A stretch of DNA of 24,099 nucleotides from positions 1-24,099 of IMG/VR virus record IMGVR_UViG_3300027800_000047. One strand, given 5' to 3'. This document shows, piece after piece, positions 1 to 8,147 of this stretch. Numbering within the stretch: position 1 is the stretch's first letter; each line of letters starts with the position of its first letter. The notes beneath the pieces were generated by a model. The model made no database searches and was not told the origin of the DNA. It saw only the letters and a program-made list of their open reading frames with translations. This DNA is from a virus. The position numbers and the translations under genes are program-made.

Positions 1-29
1 CCTTCGCTTAAAATAAGTTCCGTTTACCA

Positions 30-55
30 AATGCAAATGATTTGCATTATCATTT
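30..55. repeat. Nested inverted repeats upstream of terminase
   Basis: Two perfect inverted repeats overlap here. The first has arms AATGCAAA (30-37) and TTTGCATT (41-48) with a 3-base loop. The second has arms AAATGAT (35-41) and ATCATTT (49-55) with a 7-base loop. They share bases, so as RNA only one hairpin can form at a time. No T-run follows, so this is not an intrinsic terminator. Its place directly before the terminase genes would fit a terminase-recognition or cos-proximal site, or a structured leader, but nothing in the sequence decides between these. The rest of 1-83 shows only the ribosome binding site of the next gene. Confidence 0.55.
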
Positions 56-83
56 AGAATAAATTATAGGATTGGAGAAAAAC

Positions 84-650
84 ATGGCAAGACCAAGCAA
101 ACCCATATCAGTGTTGACAAGTGAAGCAAGGTCACACATGACAGCAAAACAGAAAGCAGATAGAGAACGTGCGGAGAAAGAAGTCCTTGCAGGTGGTAAA
201 ATTTTAGAGTCCTCTTCCGTGAAACGTGATCCTGTTGCGCATAAAGAATTTTTAAGAGTGTGTCGGATATTATCGAAGATAGATAAAAATGACGCATCGT
301 ATGAAACAGTTATTAATCGTTATTGCGAATTACTAGCAGAATGTATCCACTTAAAAGAGCAACGTGATTATTCATGGGAAACATTTACAGAAATAAGATC
401 CACTTTTAAAATGTTGGCTGCTGACAATACACTTGAAGAGCGCATCGAAGTATTATTGGAACTCACAAAAAATTTATCAAGCCTTACAGATGCTATGAAT
501 AAAATTGATAAGATATTAGACTCAAAAAGACAAATGTTATTTGCGATTGAGAAAGAGAATCTGTTTACTATCGCAGGCGCATTGCGTTCTATACCGAAAA
601 AAGTTGAAAAAGAAGAAGATGATTTGATGAAGGTCTTGAAAGGTGGTTGA
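84..650 (+). CDS. terS: Terminase small subunit, P27 family
   Basis: Predicted small terminase subunit: binds phage DNA at the packaging start and recruits the large subunit. The N-terminus, MARPSKPISVLTSEARSHMT followed by a K/R/E-rich stretch, is typical of P27-type small terminases; the remainder is mostly helical and charged, as expected for an oligomerising ring protein. The ATG at 84 is chosen because GGAG (74-77) lies six bases upstream; an in-frame TTG at 72 would overlap that ribosome binding site. The product is 188 residues, near the usual family length. The stop at 648-650 lies three bases before the large-subunit ATG at 653, so the two are co-translated. Position directly before a clear large subunit supports the call; sequence alone would give moderate certainty. 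Confidence 0.85.
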   Translation: MARPSKPISVLTSEARSHMTAKQKADRERAEKEVLAGGKILESSSVKRDPVAHKEFLRVCRILSKIDKNDASYETVINRYCELLAECIHLKEQRDYSWETFTEIRSTFKMLAADNTLEERIEVLLELTKNLSSLTDAMNKIDKILDSKRQMLFAIEKENLFTIAGALRSIPKKVEKEEDDLMKVLKGG

Positions 651-652
651 TT

Positions 653-2326
653 ATGCTACTTGAAAAAGCCACGCAGTACGCAGAAGATTGTATAAGTGGA
701 AAAGAAATAACAACACCGGAAGTAATAACACAGTGCAAATGGTTTATCTCGGATAGGGAAAAAGAAAACGATGAAAGTTTTCCGTACAAATTTCATGAAG
801 AGAAGTTAAAAGTGATTGAAGGAATTTTGAAGTTGTTGAATTTTGCGACAGGGTTCACGAGTGGAAGTATTTATAATGGACTTGATCCGATGCAAGCATT
901 TTTTATTGTCGGTATTTTTGCATGGAGATTTAAAAACGACGAAGAACGTTTCCGTTACCGTGAAATTATTTTATTTATAGCCAGGAAGAATGGAAAGACA
1001 TTTGATGCAGCATTAATAATTATAATTCTTATGTTGACAGAGCCGAACTATTCAGAATTTTATTCTATTTGTCTTGATCGTGATTTAGCAGGAGAAATAA
1101 AAAAAGCAATCAGACAAATTCTTGATGTTAGTCCACTTGTAGGTAAATATTTTAAAATTCCAAAAACATTATCAGGTAGAACGGAATGTATATTGACAAA
1201 AAGCACATTTCAACCACGAACAGCACAGGCAAACTCGAACAATTCAATCAGAAGTAGCGCATTTATTGCAGATGAATACGGTGCAATGCGTGATACTTCA
1301 AACGTAAATGCAATGAAATCAGGACAAAAGTCAGTTAAAAACCCATTAATGTTTAAATTAACAACCGCTTATGCAGAAGATAAAAGTCCAATGTTGGAAG
1401 AGTTAGACTACTTAAAAAAGATTTATGCAGGAACAGAAGAAAACGAAAGGCTATTTGCTTTAATATATTATGCACCTGAAGAACATTTATGGGATGATAT
1501 CGGAATGTATATGGCAAATCCTTTACGTATCGAAAGAAATTATGAAGAAATACGAGATGCAAGAAAGTCAGCACTTGCGAAGCCTAGTGAACAAGAAGAA
1601 TATCTAACAAAGTGCATGAATCATTTTGTACCATCATCATCAGGCGAAAGTTTTATATCTATTGACCAGGTGCGAAAATGTAAAGTGGATAATATTGAAT
1701 GGTATGGACGTGACGTGTATCTTGGTTTAGATATGGCAAAGACAGACGATAATGTATCAGTGTCCATGGTATCTTATGATTTTGAAACGGAAATAATACT
1801 TGCAAAATCATGGGCATTTATTCCGACCGATAGGATCACGGAGAAAAACAACATTGAACGAACAGACTATAACCGTTTTATTCGGGAAGGGAATTGTTTT
1901 GATTGTGGTAATGATGTTATAAGTTACACTTATGTTGAAAATTTTATCATGGAGATACAAGAAAAGTACGGAGTTAATGTTATTCAAATAGGTTACGATT
2001 GGATGAACTGTTTAAGTACGGCCGGTAAACTTGATGAAGAAGGAATGACAACAGTAGAGGTAAAACAGCATTCAAAAATTCTTCACAGACCTACAAAGTT
2101 ACTGCATGAATATATTCTACAAAAGAAATTCATGTATGAAAAAAATACATTGTATGAACAGAACTTTCAAAATGCAAAATGTACCTATGACACTAACCAA
2201 AATAGGTACTTGAATAAAAAGAAAAGTAGTGGTAAAATAGATATGATAGCAAGTACTGTGAACGCAATTTATTTATTACAACAAGAATTAGACGGTAATA
2301 ATGGCGGTTTTTCACAAGTAATTTAG
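653..2326 (+). CDS. terL: Terminase large subunit (ATPase and nuclease)
   Basis: Motor protein that cuts concatemeric phage DNA and pumps it into the prohead through the portal. Numbering from the ATG at 653 (557 residues), the N-terminal ATPase shows a Walker A of terminase type, ARKNGKT (about 110-116), and a Walker B, FIADEYGA (about 204-211), with the catalytic Glu after Asp. The C-terminal RNase H-like nuclease shows GLDMAKTDD (about 358-366), a second acidic strand near YDWMN (448-452) and KIDMIAS (about 528-534), giving the expected acidic metal-binding residues. Layout and length match the HK97/YmfN-type Terminase_1 family. The ATG at 653 sits six bases after AGGTGG (641-646); an in-frame TTG at 647 abuts that site and is less likely. 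The small subunit lies directly upstream and the portal follows. Confidence 0.95.
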   Translation: MLLEKATQYAEDCISGKEITTPEVITQCKWFISDREKENDESFPYKFHEEKLKVIEGILKLLNFATGFTSGSIYNGLDPMQAFFIVGIFAWRFKNDEERFRYREIILFIARKNGKTFDAALIIIILMLTEPNYSEFYSICLDRDLAGEIKKAIRQILDVSPLVGKYFKIPKTLSGRTECILTKSTFQPRTAQANSNNSIRSSAFIADEYGAMRDTSNVNAMKSGQKSVKNPLMFKLTTAYAEDKSPMLEELDYLKKIYAGTEENERLFALIYYAPEEHLWDDIGMYMANPLRIERNYEEIRDARKSALAKPSEQEEYLTKCMNHFVPSSSGESFISIDQVRKCKVDNIEWYGRDVYLGLDMAKTDDNVSVSMVSYDFETEIILAKSWAFIPTDRITEKNNIERTDYNRFIREGNCFDCGNDVISYTYVENFIMEIQEKYGVNVIQIGYDWMNCLSTAGKLDEEGMTTVEVKQHSKILHRPTKLLHEYILQKKFMYEKNTLYEQNFQNAKCTYDTNQNRYLNKKKSSGKIDMIASTVNAIYLLQQELDGNNGGFSQVI

Positions 2327-2345
2327 TCGGAAAGGATAATATATA

Positions 2346-3602
2346 ATGGCGTGGTATAACCGTAAAAAAAATATAGAAGAACGATCCGACTTAATCGCAC
2401 CTGATAATTGCGGTGTGTTGCAATCGTTAATCGGAACAGAAACAATGACAAAACAAAAATCACTTGATATTCCTGCAGTAAAATCTGCAATAAAATTCAT
2501 ATCAGAAACAGTTTCAATGATACCGATAAAATTATATACAGAAAAAGACGGTATTGTATCTGAAAAGGTTGGAGATAATCGTGTTAGATTGTTGAATGAT
2601 GAAACAGGGGATACATTAGATGCGGTTCAATTTTGGAAAGCAATACTTGAAGATTACTTTCTCGGTAAAGGTGCTTTTGCGTATATTAAGAAAAAAGGAA
2701 CAAAAGTTGAAGCATTATATTACGTGCAAGAAGAATATGTTTCTGTACTGAAAAATTCCGATCCTATTTTTAAAGATTTTAAATATCAGGTAAACGGTAA
2801 AGAATATCAGACATTTGACTTCTTAAAATTCCTACGCAACAGTAAAGACGGTGCAAGTGGTACAAGTATTATTGCGGAATCAAACTTGATTTTATCAGTT
2901 GCTTATGAGTCGTTGAAATTTGAAGAACAGTTAGTAAAGAAAGGCGGTAATAAAAAAGGCTTCCTTCTTTCAAGTAAAAAACTTATTCAAACAGTTATTG
3001 ACGATTTAAAGAATGCTTTTAAACAGTTGTATAGTAACAACACGGAAAACGTAGTTGTCTTAAATGATGGTTTGACATTTCAAGAATCTTCAAATACATC
3101 AGTTGAAATGCAGTTGAATGAGAATAAACAATCAAATGCAAAAGAAGTACTTGAATTATTCTCACTAACACTTGAATTCATGCAAGGTAAAGTTGATGAA
3201 AAGACTTATAATTCTACTTTTAAAGTAGCAATACTTCCAATCTTGCGCATGATTGAGTGTGCATTGAATAAAGATTTGTTATTGGAGAGTGAGAAAAAAG
3301 GCAACGAAGTACTATTTTATTCATTCGATACAAGAGAAATTCTTAAAGGAGATATTAAAACTCGTTACGAAGCCTATAAACTTGCGATTGAATCAGGACT
3401 TAAAAACATTGACGAAGTAAGATATATGGAAAATGATCCTGCATTTGGTATTGATTGGATAAATTTATCGCTTAATTCATCATTGTATAATTTGAAAACA
3501 GGGGATATATATACACCTAATAACAATTCTACAACAAATATGAACAATCTCAATGCTAATACATCGGGAACGGAAAATAATTTAGAAGGGAGCATGGAAT
3601 GA
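2346..3602 (+). CDS. Portal protein, HK97 family
   Basis: Dodecameric portal at the unique capsid vertex through which terminase packages DNA and to which the neck attaches. The 418-residue protein has the family pattern: a short basic N-terminus, a first helical segment with SLDIPAVKSAIKFISETVSM and IPIKLYT, a central region on the GKGAFAYIKK and YYVQEEYVSVL strands, and a helical part with MQGKVDEKTYNSTFKVAILP and L(E)SEKKGNEVLFYSFDTREILKGD. The last 30 residues are Asn/Thr-rich and probably disordered. The start at 2346 follows a GGAAAGGA site about eight bases upstream. Its stop overlaps the ATG of the protease gene (ATGA, 3599-3602), suggesting translational coupling. A variant CGGGAACGGA of the dispersed 10-mer lies at 3565-3574. 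Confidence 0.93.
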   Translation: MAWYNRKKNIEERSDLIAPDNCGVLQSLIGTETMTKQKSLDIPAVKSAIKFISETVSMIPIKLYTEKDGIVSEKVGDNRVRLLNDETGDTLDAVQFWKAILEDYFLGKGAFAYIKKKGTKVEALYYVQEEYVSVLKNSDPIFKDFKYQVNGKEYQTFDFLKFLRNSKDGASGTSIIAESNLILSVAYESLKFEEQLVKKGGNKKGFLLSSKKLIQTVIDDLKNAFKQLYSNNTENVVVLNDGLTFQESSNTSVEMQLNENKQSNAKEVLELFSLTLEFMQGKVDEKTYNSTFKVAILPILRMIECALNKDLLLESEKKGNEVLFYSFDTREILKGDIKTRYEAYKLAIESGLKNIDEVRYMENDPAFGIDWINLSLNSSLYNLKTGDIYTPNNNSTTNMNNLNANTSGTENNLEGSME

Positions 3603-4198
3603 AAATTGAAGTAAGAAGTGATGGAGTGCATATCAGCGGATATGTAAATGCAACAGAAAAGAAATCAAGACCTGTTGTAACTCCAAGAGGTAAAGTAGTT
3701 GAAGTAGTTGAAAGACGTGCGTTTGAACAGGCATTGGGCAGGGCAGGAAACATCAGCGTAACAGTAGACCATGATAGTGGTACTACTTACGCAAATACGA
3801 ATGATGGAACATTGAATCTTTATGAAGATGAAATTGGATTACACGCAGACGTAACCATTACCGATCCCGAACTAATCGAACAGGCTAAAAAAGGTAAAAT
3901 CAAAGGGTGGTCGTTCGGAATGTACAATGTCATTGATGAAATGGAAGAACGTGCAGACGATTATCCGATTAGACACATTAAAGGCATGGATTTAGACCAT
4001 TTAACACTAGTTGTTAAACAAACACCTGTATACGCTGCCACATCGGTAGAAGTAAGAGCAGGAGTTGATGTTGACATAGAATCAAGAAGTACTGAAACGG
4101 AAGTAAAAGTATCGGTTGAAACACCATCTGCGGAAAAAGAAACACCAAACAATTCAAGATATGAAAATCGTTTATTAGAAATCACACACAACCTATAA
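3599..4198 (+). CDS. Prohead maturation protease, HK97 gp4 type (peptidase U35/S78)
   Basis: Serine protease packaged in the prohead that removes the scaffolding segment of the capsid protein and then itself. The fold-typical start (MKIEVRSDGVHISGYVNATE), the ERRAFEQAL segment and a catalytic pair are visible: His58 in SVTVDHD and Ser105 in KGWSFGMYN, which fit the His and Ser of the HK97/herpesvirus-type protease family. The 199 residues include a Ser/Thr/Glu-rich tail after about residue 150 that is probably flexible and self-cleaved. The start overlaps the portal stop by ATGA, with GAAGGGAG (3585-3592) at correct distance. The capsid gene follows after 22 bases, the usual portal-protease-capsid order. 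Confidence 0.92.
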   Translation: MKIEVRSDGVHISGYVNATEKKSRPVVTPRGKVVEVVERRAFEQALGRAGNISVTVDHDSGTTYANTNDGTLNLYEDEIGLHADVTITDPELIEQAKKGKIKGWSFGMYNVIDEMEERADDYPIRHIKGMDLDHLTLVVKQTPVYAATSVEVRAGVDVDIESRSTETEVKVSVETPSAEKETPNNSRYENRLLEITHNL

Positions 4199-4220
4199 CA
4201 AATCAAAGAGAGGGTACAAA

Positions 4221-5381
4221 ATGAATCGTTTAAAAGAATTAACAGAAAAAAGAAATGCGATTGTAGAATCAATGAAAGCAATCACAGGAAAAGCAACTAC
4301 TGAAAATCGTGCGGTATCTACCGAAGAATCAGCAGAATTTGACAAGTTCGATGCAGAATTAAGAAGCCTTGATGATACAATCAAGATGGAAGAAAGAGCA
4401 AGAGATTTATCGCTTGAAAAAGTTCCTGCTGAAGCAGAAAAGAAAGAATCAAAAGAAGAAGTAGAAATCAGATCATTCGCTAACTATGTAAGACAACAGG
4501 CAGGTGTATTAGTAGAAAATCGTGCAGGCGAACAGAATTTAACTATGGGTAATAACGGTGCTGTTATTCCTACCACAATCGCAAAAATGGTTATTACTAC
4601 AGTTAAGGATATGTGTCCTATCTTTGCAGAATCAACACTTACAAAAGTAAAGGGTACATACAAAGTTCCTGTATGGGGGTTAGCAAATACTTCTCACGAT
4701 ATTACGGTTGCTTTTCAGGCAGAATTTACTGCAATTACTGCTGACTCAGGACAGTTTACATCAGTTGATTTAGGCGGATTCCTTGCAGGTGCATTGACAT
4801 TAATCGGAGAATCAGTTGCGAACAACTCTGAAATTGATGTTGTTAATTTCGTAGTACAGGAAATGTCGCAAAAAATTGCATTGTTTCTTGAAAACAAATT
4901 GCTCAATGGACAATCTTCTTACAATGAAGGTGCGTTAGCAACAACCAACACGTTGAACGCAGGTTCTATTTCAGCAATTACCGCTGATAAATTAATTGCT
5001 TTACAGGCTAAAGTTAAGAAAGCTTATCAGAAGAATGCAAAATGGACAATGCACAATGATACATGGACCGCAATCAGACAGTTGAAAGATGGTCAGGGCA
5101 ATTATTTAGTGCAACCAGGACTTGCGGAAGGATCACAGTTTATGTTACTCGGCAAACCTGTTGAAATTTCAGATAATATGCCAACAATTGCATCTGCTAC
5201 AAAAGCAGTATTATACGGAGATTATTCTGGTCTTTCAGTAAATATGAGAGAAGACATTTCAATCAAGATTTTACAGGAAAAATATGCCGATCTTCATGCT
5301 TTGGGAATTATTTCATGGTTTGAGTTTGATTCAAAAGTAACAAATCATCAAAAACTTGCAACTTTGGTAATGTCAGTATAA
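4221..5381 (+). CDS. Major capsid protein, HK97 fold, with delta domain
   Basis: Forms the icosahedral shell. Of its 386 residues, roughly 1-82 form a charged coiled coil (MNRLKELTEKRNAIVESMKA, then a Glu-rich stretch), the built-in scaffolding delta domain that the upstream protease is expected to remove. The mature part begins in the region around EIRSFANYVRQ (83-92), passes the family's NNGAVIPTTIAKMV segment (111-124), and continues through the spine helix and A-domain with KWTMHNDTWTAIRQLKDGQG and the LLGKPVEISDNMP region typical of this family. The exact cleavage site cannot be read from sequence. GAGAGGG lies six bases upstream of the ATG. A terminator follows at 5392-5425, so this is the end of a well-defined head transcript. 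No separate scaffold gene is present, consistent with a delta domain. Confidence 0.94.
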   Translation: MNRLKELTEKRNAIVESMKAITGKATTENRAVSTEESAEFDKFDAELRSLDDTIKMEERARDLSLEKVPAEAEKKESKEEVEIRSFANYVRQQAGVLVENRAGEQNLTMGNNGAVIPTTIAKMVITTVKDMCPIFAESTLTKVKGTYKVPVWGLANTSHDITVAFQAEFTAITADSGQFTSVDLGGFLAGALTLIGESVANNSEIDVVNFVVQEMSQKIALFLENKLLNGQSSYNEGALATTNTLNAGSISAITADKLIALQAKVKKAYQKNAKWTMHNDTWTAIRQLKDGQGNYLVQPGLAEGSQFMLLGKPVEISDNMPTIASATKAVLYGDYSGLSVNMREDISIKILQEKYADLHALGIISWFEFDSKVTNHQKLATLVMSV

Positions 5382-5391
5382 TAAAATAATT

Positions 5392-5425
5392 AAATAGGGG
5401 TAGTCGATTGATTATCCCTATTTTT
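5392..5425 (+). terminator. Intrinsic terminator after the capsid gene
   Basis: AAATAGGG (5392-5399) pairs perfectly with CCCTATTT (5416-5423), extended inside by weaker pairs, and is followed by a T-run (5421-5425). Placed ten bases after the capsid stop, it probably ends or thins transcription so that capsid mRNA exceeds that of the neck genes. Confidence 0.8.
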
Positions 5426-5444
5426 ATGAAAGAGAGGTAATAAA

Positions 5445-5660
5445 ATGTACAACGCATTAAATTATACAAAACAAGGTGGTGCAGAAACCGTAATTGGTGG
5501 AACTCTTTCTGTTAGTGGAACAATTAAAAATGGAAGTGGAGCAGCATTAATCGCAAATCAAGCAGCAAGCACAGCAACAGATGTCGCAGGACTTAAAACA
5601 GACCTAAACGCATTATTAACAAAATTAAAAGCATCAGGACTTATGGTTGCTGACGTGTAA
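5445..5660 (+). CDS. Head fibre protein-like small protein
   Basis: A 71-residue protein, MYNALNYTKQGGAETVIGGT at the start, then a Gly/Ala/Ser/Thr-rich middle (SGTIKNGSGAALIANQAAST) and a short helical C-terminus, TDLNALLTKLKASGLMVADV. This matches the pattern of small head fibre proteins found right after capsid genes in Clostridia phages, which are thought to decorate the capsid surface; the family link is from memory and not tested. A good AGAGAGG ribosome binding site precedes the ATG. It sits directly behind the capsid terminator, so it is likely expressed by read-through. Confidence 0.7.
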   Translation: MYNALNYTKQGGAETVIGGTLSVSGTIKNGSGAALIANQAASTATDVAGLKTDLNALLTKLKASGLMVADV

Positions 5661-5681
5661 TAATTAGAAAGGTGGTACATT

Positions 5682-6188
5682 TTGAAAATTAGTACTATCA
5701 CGGTAAATGACGTAGCATCATTTTTACGATTAGAAGGAACAGTTGATCCATTATTAACTCCAATTTTAGATGCTGCAAAAAGTTATATTAGTTCATATAC
5801 AGGTATTTATAATCAAAACATTACAGACTCATTTACCGGAAACGGACAAGATTCTATTTTTCAAGTCAGTAAAAGACCATTTGTTGCAAGCACATTGGTG
5901 GTAAAACAAAATGGAGTAACTGGAATTGTCGGAACTGATTATAATTTCGATTCTGTAACCGGACAGATTACTTTTATCACAGTACCTGCCGAAGATGATG
6001 TAATTGTTGCAACTTATACTTATGGATTAGATGCGTATGAAGAATTTTGGATTGTGGTCATGATTTTATGCCAAGATATGTATGATAACCGTATTTTTTC
6101 AGTTGATAGCGAAAATGTAAATGTTGTTGTATCTTCAATTTTAGATATGCATAGAACTAATTTATTACCATCAGTTAGTGGGGTGTAA
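5682..6188 (+). CDS. Head-tail connector, gp6-like, with an extra beta-rich insert
   Basis: Neck protein expected to form a ring under the portal. The first about 45 residues (MKISTITVNDVASFLRLEGT, LLTPILDAAKSYISSYTG) and the last about 50 (EEFWIVVMILCQDMYDNRIF) are the two helical halves of the gp6/Phage_connect_1 fold. Between them, about residues 49-116, lies a segment with beta-strand character (DSIFQVSKRPFVASTLVV, DYNFDSVTGQITFITVPAED, VIVATYTYG) not expected in the compact form of this family, making it 168 residues rather than roughly 100. The start is TTG at 5682, seven bases after AAAGGTGG; no ATG in frame fits. It contains an exact CGGAAACGGA (5837-5846) in the insert. Confidence 0.82.
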   Translation: MKISTITVNDVASFLRLEGTVDPLLTPILDAAKSYISSYTGIYNQNITDSFTGNGQDSIFQVSKRPFVASTLVVKQNGVTGIVGTDYNFDSVTGQITFITVPAEDDVIVATYTYGLDAYEEFWIVVMILCQDMYDNRIFSVDSENVNVVVSSILDMHRTNLLPSVSGV

Positions 6189-6190
6189 TT

Positions 6191-6520
6191 ATGAATGTAA
6201 ATCCTGGAGAATTAAGACATAAAATACAATTTGTAACAGTAATTAACGGAACAGATGTGGACGGTTTTCCAATACCTGACGAAGACATACACTACAGTTG
6301 CAATGCGAAAATAACTAACACATCGGGAACGGAAAAAATAAAGTCAGGCGCAGAAATGACAGATAAAAATACACGCTTCCTAATCCGATATACAGGCGCA
6401 ATCAATGAAGATATGCAAATTAAATTCAATAGTAATTATTACGATATTCAATTTATCCAAAATTACGAAGAAAAGAAAGAGTATATCGAAGTATGGACTG
6501 TTATGAGTAAGCAGGTGTAA
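6191..6520 (+). CDS. Head closure / head-tail adaptor protein
   Basis: Predicted head-tail joining protein (Phage_H_T_join, SPP1 gp16-like), which seals the connector after packaging. The 109-residue protein starts MNVNPGELRHKIQFVTVING, the family's opening strand, followed by DGFPIPDEDIHYSCNAKITN, an arginine-containing TRFLIRYTGAI segment and the closing IQNYEEKKEYIEVWTV, all characteristic of the small beta-barrel. It begins two bases after the connector stop and the next gene starts one base after its own stop, so it sits in a tightly coupled neck operon. A CGGGAACGGA variant of the dispersed 10-mer is at 6324-6333. Confidence 0.88.
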   Translation: MNVNPGELRHKIQFVTVINGTDVDGFPIPDEDIHYSCNAKITNTSGTEKIKSGAEMTDKNTRFLIRYTGAINEDMQIKFNSNYYDIQFIQNYEEKKEYIEVWTVMSKQV

Positions 6521-6521
6521 T

Positions 6522-6914
6522 ATGGCAAATTTCCAATTTGATTTTGATGAATTAGAAAAACAAATATTAGGACTTGATAATTTTGACGAGATTGCACCAA
6601 AAATTATTGAAGCAAGCATTCCGACATTGAAAAAAAATGTAATTTCTGAATGTCAAAAACATAAAGATACAGGTGCAATGGTTGGATCAATTAAAGAAAC
6701 AAAAAGTAAAAAAGGTAAAAGTGGTTGGTTTTCTATTGTAAGACCAACAGGAACAGATGCAAAAGGTGTGCGAAATATGGAGAAACTCGCTCATGCAGAG
6801 TACGGAACAAGCAAACAGGCGCCAACTCCAATCTTATCAGCCGCAGTCAGCAAATCAGAAAAGCCTATTGCAGAAATTATGCAAGAAGTTTATAATAGAG
6901 AGGTAGAGAAATGA
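6522..6914 (+). CDS. HK97 gp10-like neck/tail protein
   Basis: A 130-residue protein with the pattern of the HK97-gp10_like family: an N-terminal acidic FDFDELEKQILGLDNFDEIA, a helix leading to AMVGSIKETKSKKGKSGW, and the diagnostic HAEYGTSKQAPTPILSAAVS motif near residue 90. These proteins act at the head-tail interface or on tail completion. It overlaps the next gene by four bases (ATGA, 6911-6914), so coupling is likely. Size and order (connector, closure, gp10-like, tail completion, tail tube) are standard for this phage type. Confidence 0.87.
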   Translation: MANFQFDFDELEKQILGLDNFDEIAPKIIEASIPTLKKNVISECQKHKDTGAMVGSIKETKSKKGKSGWFSIVRPTGTDAKGVRNMEKLAHAEYGTSKQAPTPILSAAVSKSEKPIAEIMQEVYNREVEK

Positions 6915-7270
6915 TAATCACAGAAGCAGACGTAAACAAAATTGTAATAAATGCAGTTACTCCATACGTTCCTGCTTGTGTATATGGTGCTTATACAGGC
7001 ACAAATCCAATCTATTGCTACTTTCTATTACCTAGAACTGAAACAGTGCAAAATGGGGATGACGATGCTATTATAGACAGTGTTCCATTGCAGTTACATT
7101 TGTTTACACAAAACAATTTTATTACATTAAGAAAGAAAATAAAATTAGCATTAAAAAAGGCAGGATTTACAAAGCCATATGTTACTTGCCTTTATGAAAC
7201 AGACACGAAACTAAATCACATTATATTTGAATGCGATATATTGGTCGCATCAGAGAAAGAAGAGGTATAA
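6911..7270 (+). CDS. Tail completion / tail terminator protein
   Basis: A 119-residue protein without strong motifs. Its place between the gp10-like and tail tube genes, its size, and an alternating alpha/beta composition (VNKIVINAVTPYVPACVYGA, VPLQLHLFTQNNFITLRKKI, FECDILVASEKEEV) fit the tail terminator family that caps the tube and stops its growth. ATGA overlap with the upstream gene and a one-base gap to the tail tube ATG indicate joint translation. The assignment rests mainly on synteny. Confidence 0.7.
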   Translation: MIITEADVNKIVINAVTPYVPACVYGAYTGTNPIYCYFLLPRTETVQNGDDDAIIDSVPLQLHLFTQNNFITLRKKIKLALKKAGFTKPYVTCLYETDTKLNHIIFECDILVASEKEEV

Positions 7271-7271
7271 A

Positions 7272-8066
7272 ATGCAAACAGGTTTAAAATATCCTTATAT
7301 TGCACAGTACAATGAGTCAACAGGCGCATATTCAAACGGATTTTTAGCAAGTAAAGGAGTTGAATTTGTAAAAACACCTGCTTATAATTCAGTTTCATAT
7401 CCTGGAGATGACGAAGTAGTAAAACAGATTGATAAGTTTAAAAACTCTGCAATCTCGTTAAAAGTAACGAAACTTCCAATTATTGCTGCATCTACTGTTT
7501 TTGGTCATACAGTTGTAGGCACAGAAGTAAAAAGAAACACAGCAGATGAACCTAATTATGTAGGTATCGGAACAGTTACAACAGTTGTAAATGATGATGG
7601 AGCAAATACTTATATGGCCATGATCACCCCTAAGGTAAAATTCATGGAAGGCGCAAATACTTTTACGTCAAACGGAGATACAATCACAATTACTGCTCCA
7701 CAGATTACAGGAACAGCATTTGCTGACATTAACGGAGATTGGGATATTGAAAAAACATTCAATACAGAAGCAGAGGCACTCGCTTATGTAAAATCTACAT
7801 TGAATATTTCCGATCAGGTTATTAATCCTGTTGCTTCCTTATCAGGTGGTACTTATGTTGGTACTCAATCTGTAACATTATCTACAGTAACAGCAGGGGC
7901 AACCATTAAATATACACTTGATGGAACAACACCATCTGACACAGTAGGTTTAACATATTCAACCGCACTTTCAGTGGCTGCATCAAAAGTAATTAGATTT
8001 GTTGCTTATAAGTCAGGAATGGCTACATCAAATGTTATCACGGAAGAATATGTAATCACAGCGTAA
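7272..8066 (+). CDS. Major tail tube protein with C-terminal chitobiase-like domain
   Basis: Builds the hollow tail tube. The first about 180 of 264 residues fit the phi13-type major tail protein: MQTGLKYPYIAQYNESTGAY, GVEFVKTPAYNSVSYPGDDE, VGIGTVTTVVNDDG and FADINGDWDIEKTFNTEAEA. Residues about 183-264 form a separate Ig-like domain of chitobiase/hexosaminidase C-terminal type (VASLSGGTYVGTQSVTLSTV, ATIKYTLDGTTPSD, VIRFVAYKSGMATSNVITEE), expected to project from the tube surface. The ATG at 7272 is chosen because AGAGGT lies just upstream; a longer reading from 7227 would overlap the previous gene by 44 bases. A strong terminator follows. Confidence 0.9.
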   Translation: MQTGLKYPYIAQYNESTGAYSNGFLASKGVEFVKTPAYNSVSYPGDDEVVKQIDKFKNSAISLKVTKLPIIAASTVFGHTVVGTEVKRNTADEPNYVGIGTVTTVVNDDGANTYMAMITPKVKFMEGANTFTSNGDTITITAPQITGTAFADINGDWDIEKTFNTEAEALAYVKSTLNISDQVINPVASLSGGTYVGTQSVTLSTVTAGATIKYTLDGTTPSDTVGLTYSTALSVAASKVIRFVAYKSGMATSNVITEEYVITA

Positions 8067-8095
8067 TCAGTAAGATAGTAATTAATTAATACAGT

Positions 8096-8129
8096 AAAGG
8101 GCATAGACTTAAAAGTTTGTGCCCTTTTT
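8096..8129 (+). terminator. Intrinsic terminator after the tail tube gene
   Basis: AAAGGGCA (8096-8103) pairs perfectly with TGCCCTTT (8120-8127), with an inner ACTT/AAGT stem, and is followed by TTTTT. It ends the highly expressed tail tube transcript 29 bases after the stop and likely lowers expression of the chaperone and tape measure genes downstream. Confidence 0.85.
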
Positions 8130-8147
8130 AAAAGGAGAAAATAGAAA

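Noticed and set aside
72-83. Earlier TTG start for the small terminase (72) and similarly TTG 647 for the large subunit
   Set aside because: Both lie on or against the ribosome binding site; the ATGs at 84 and 653 have ideal spacing.
3565-6333. Shared ACATCGGGAACGGAAAA stretch in portal and head closure genes as a recombination duplicate
   Set aside because: Only about 17 bases agree and the flanks differ; it is better treated as a near copy of the dispersed 10-mer.
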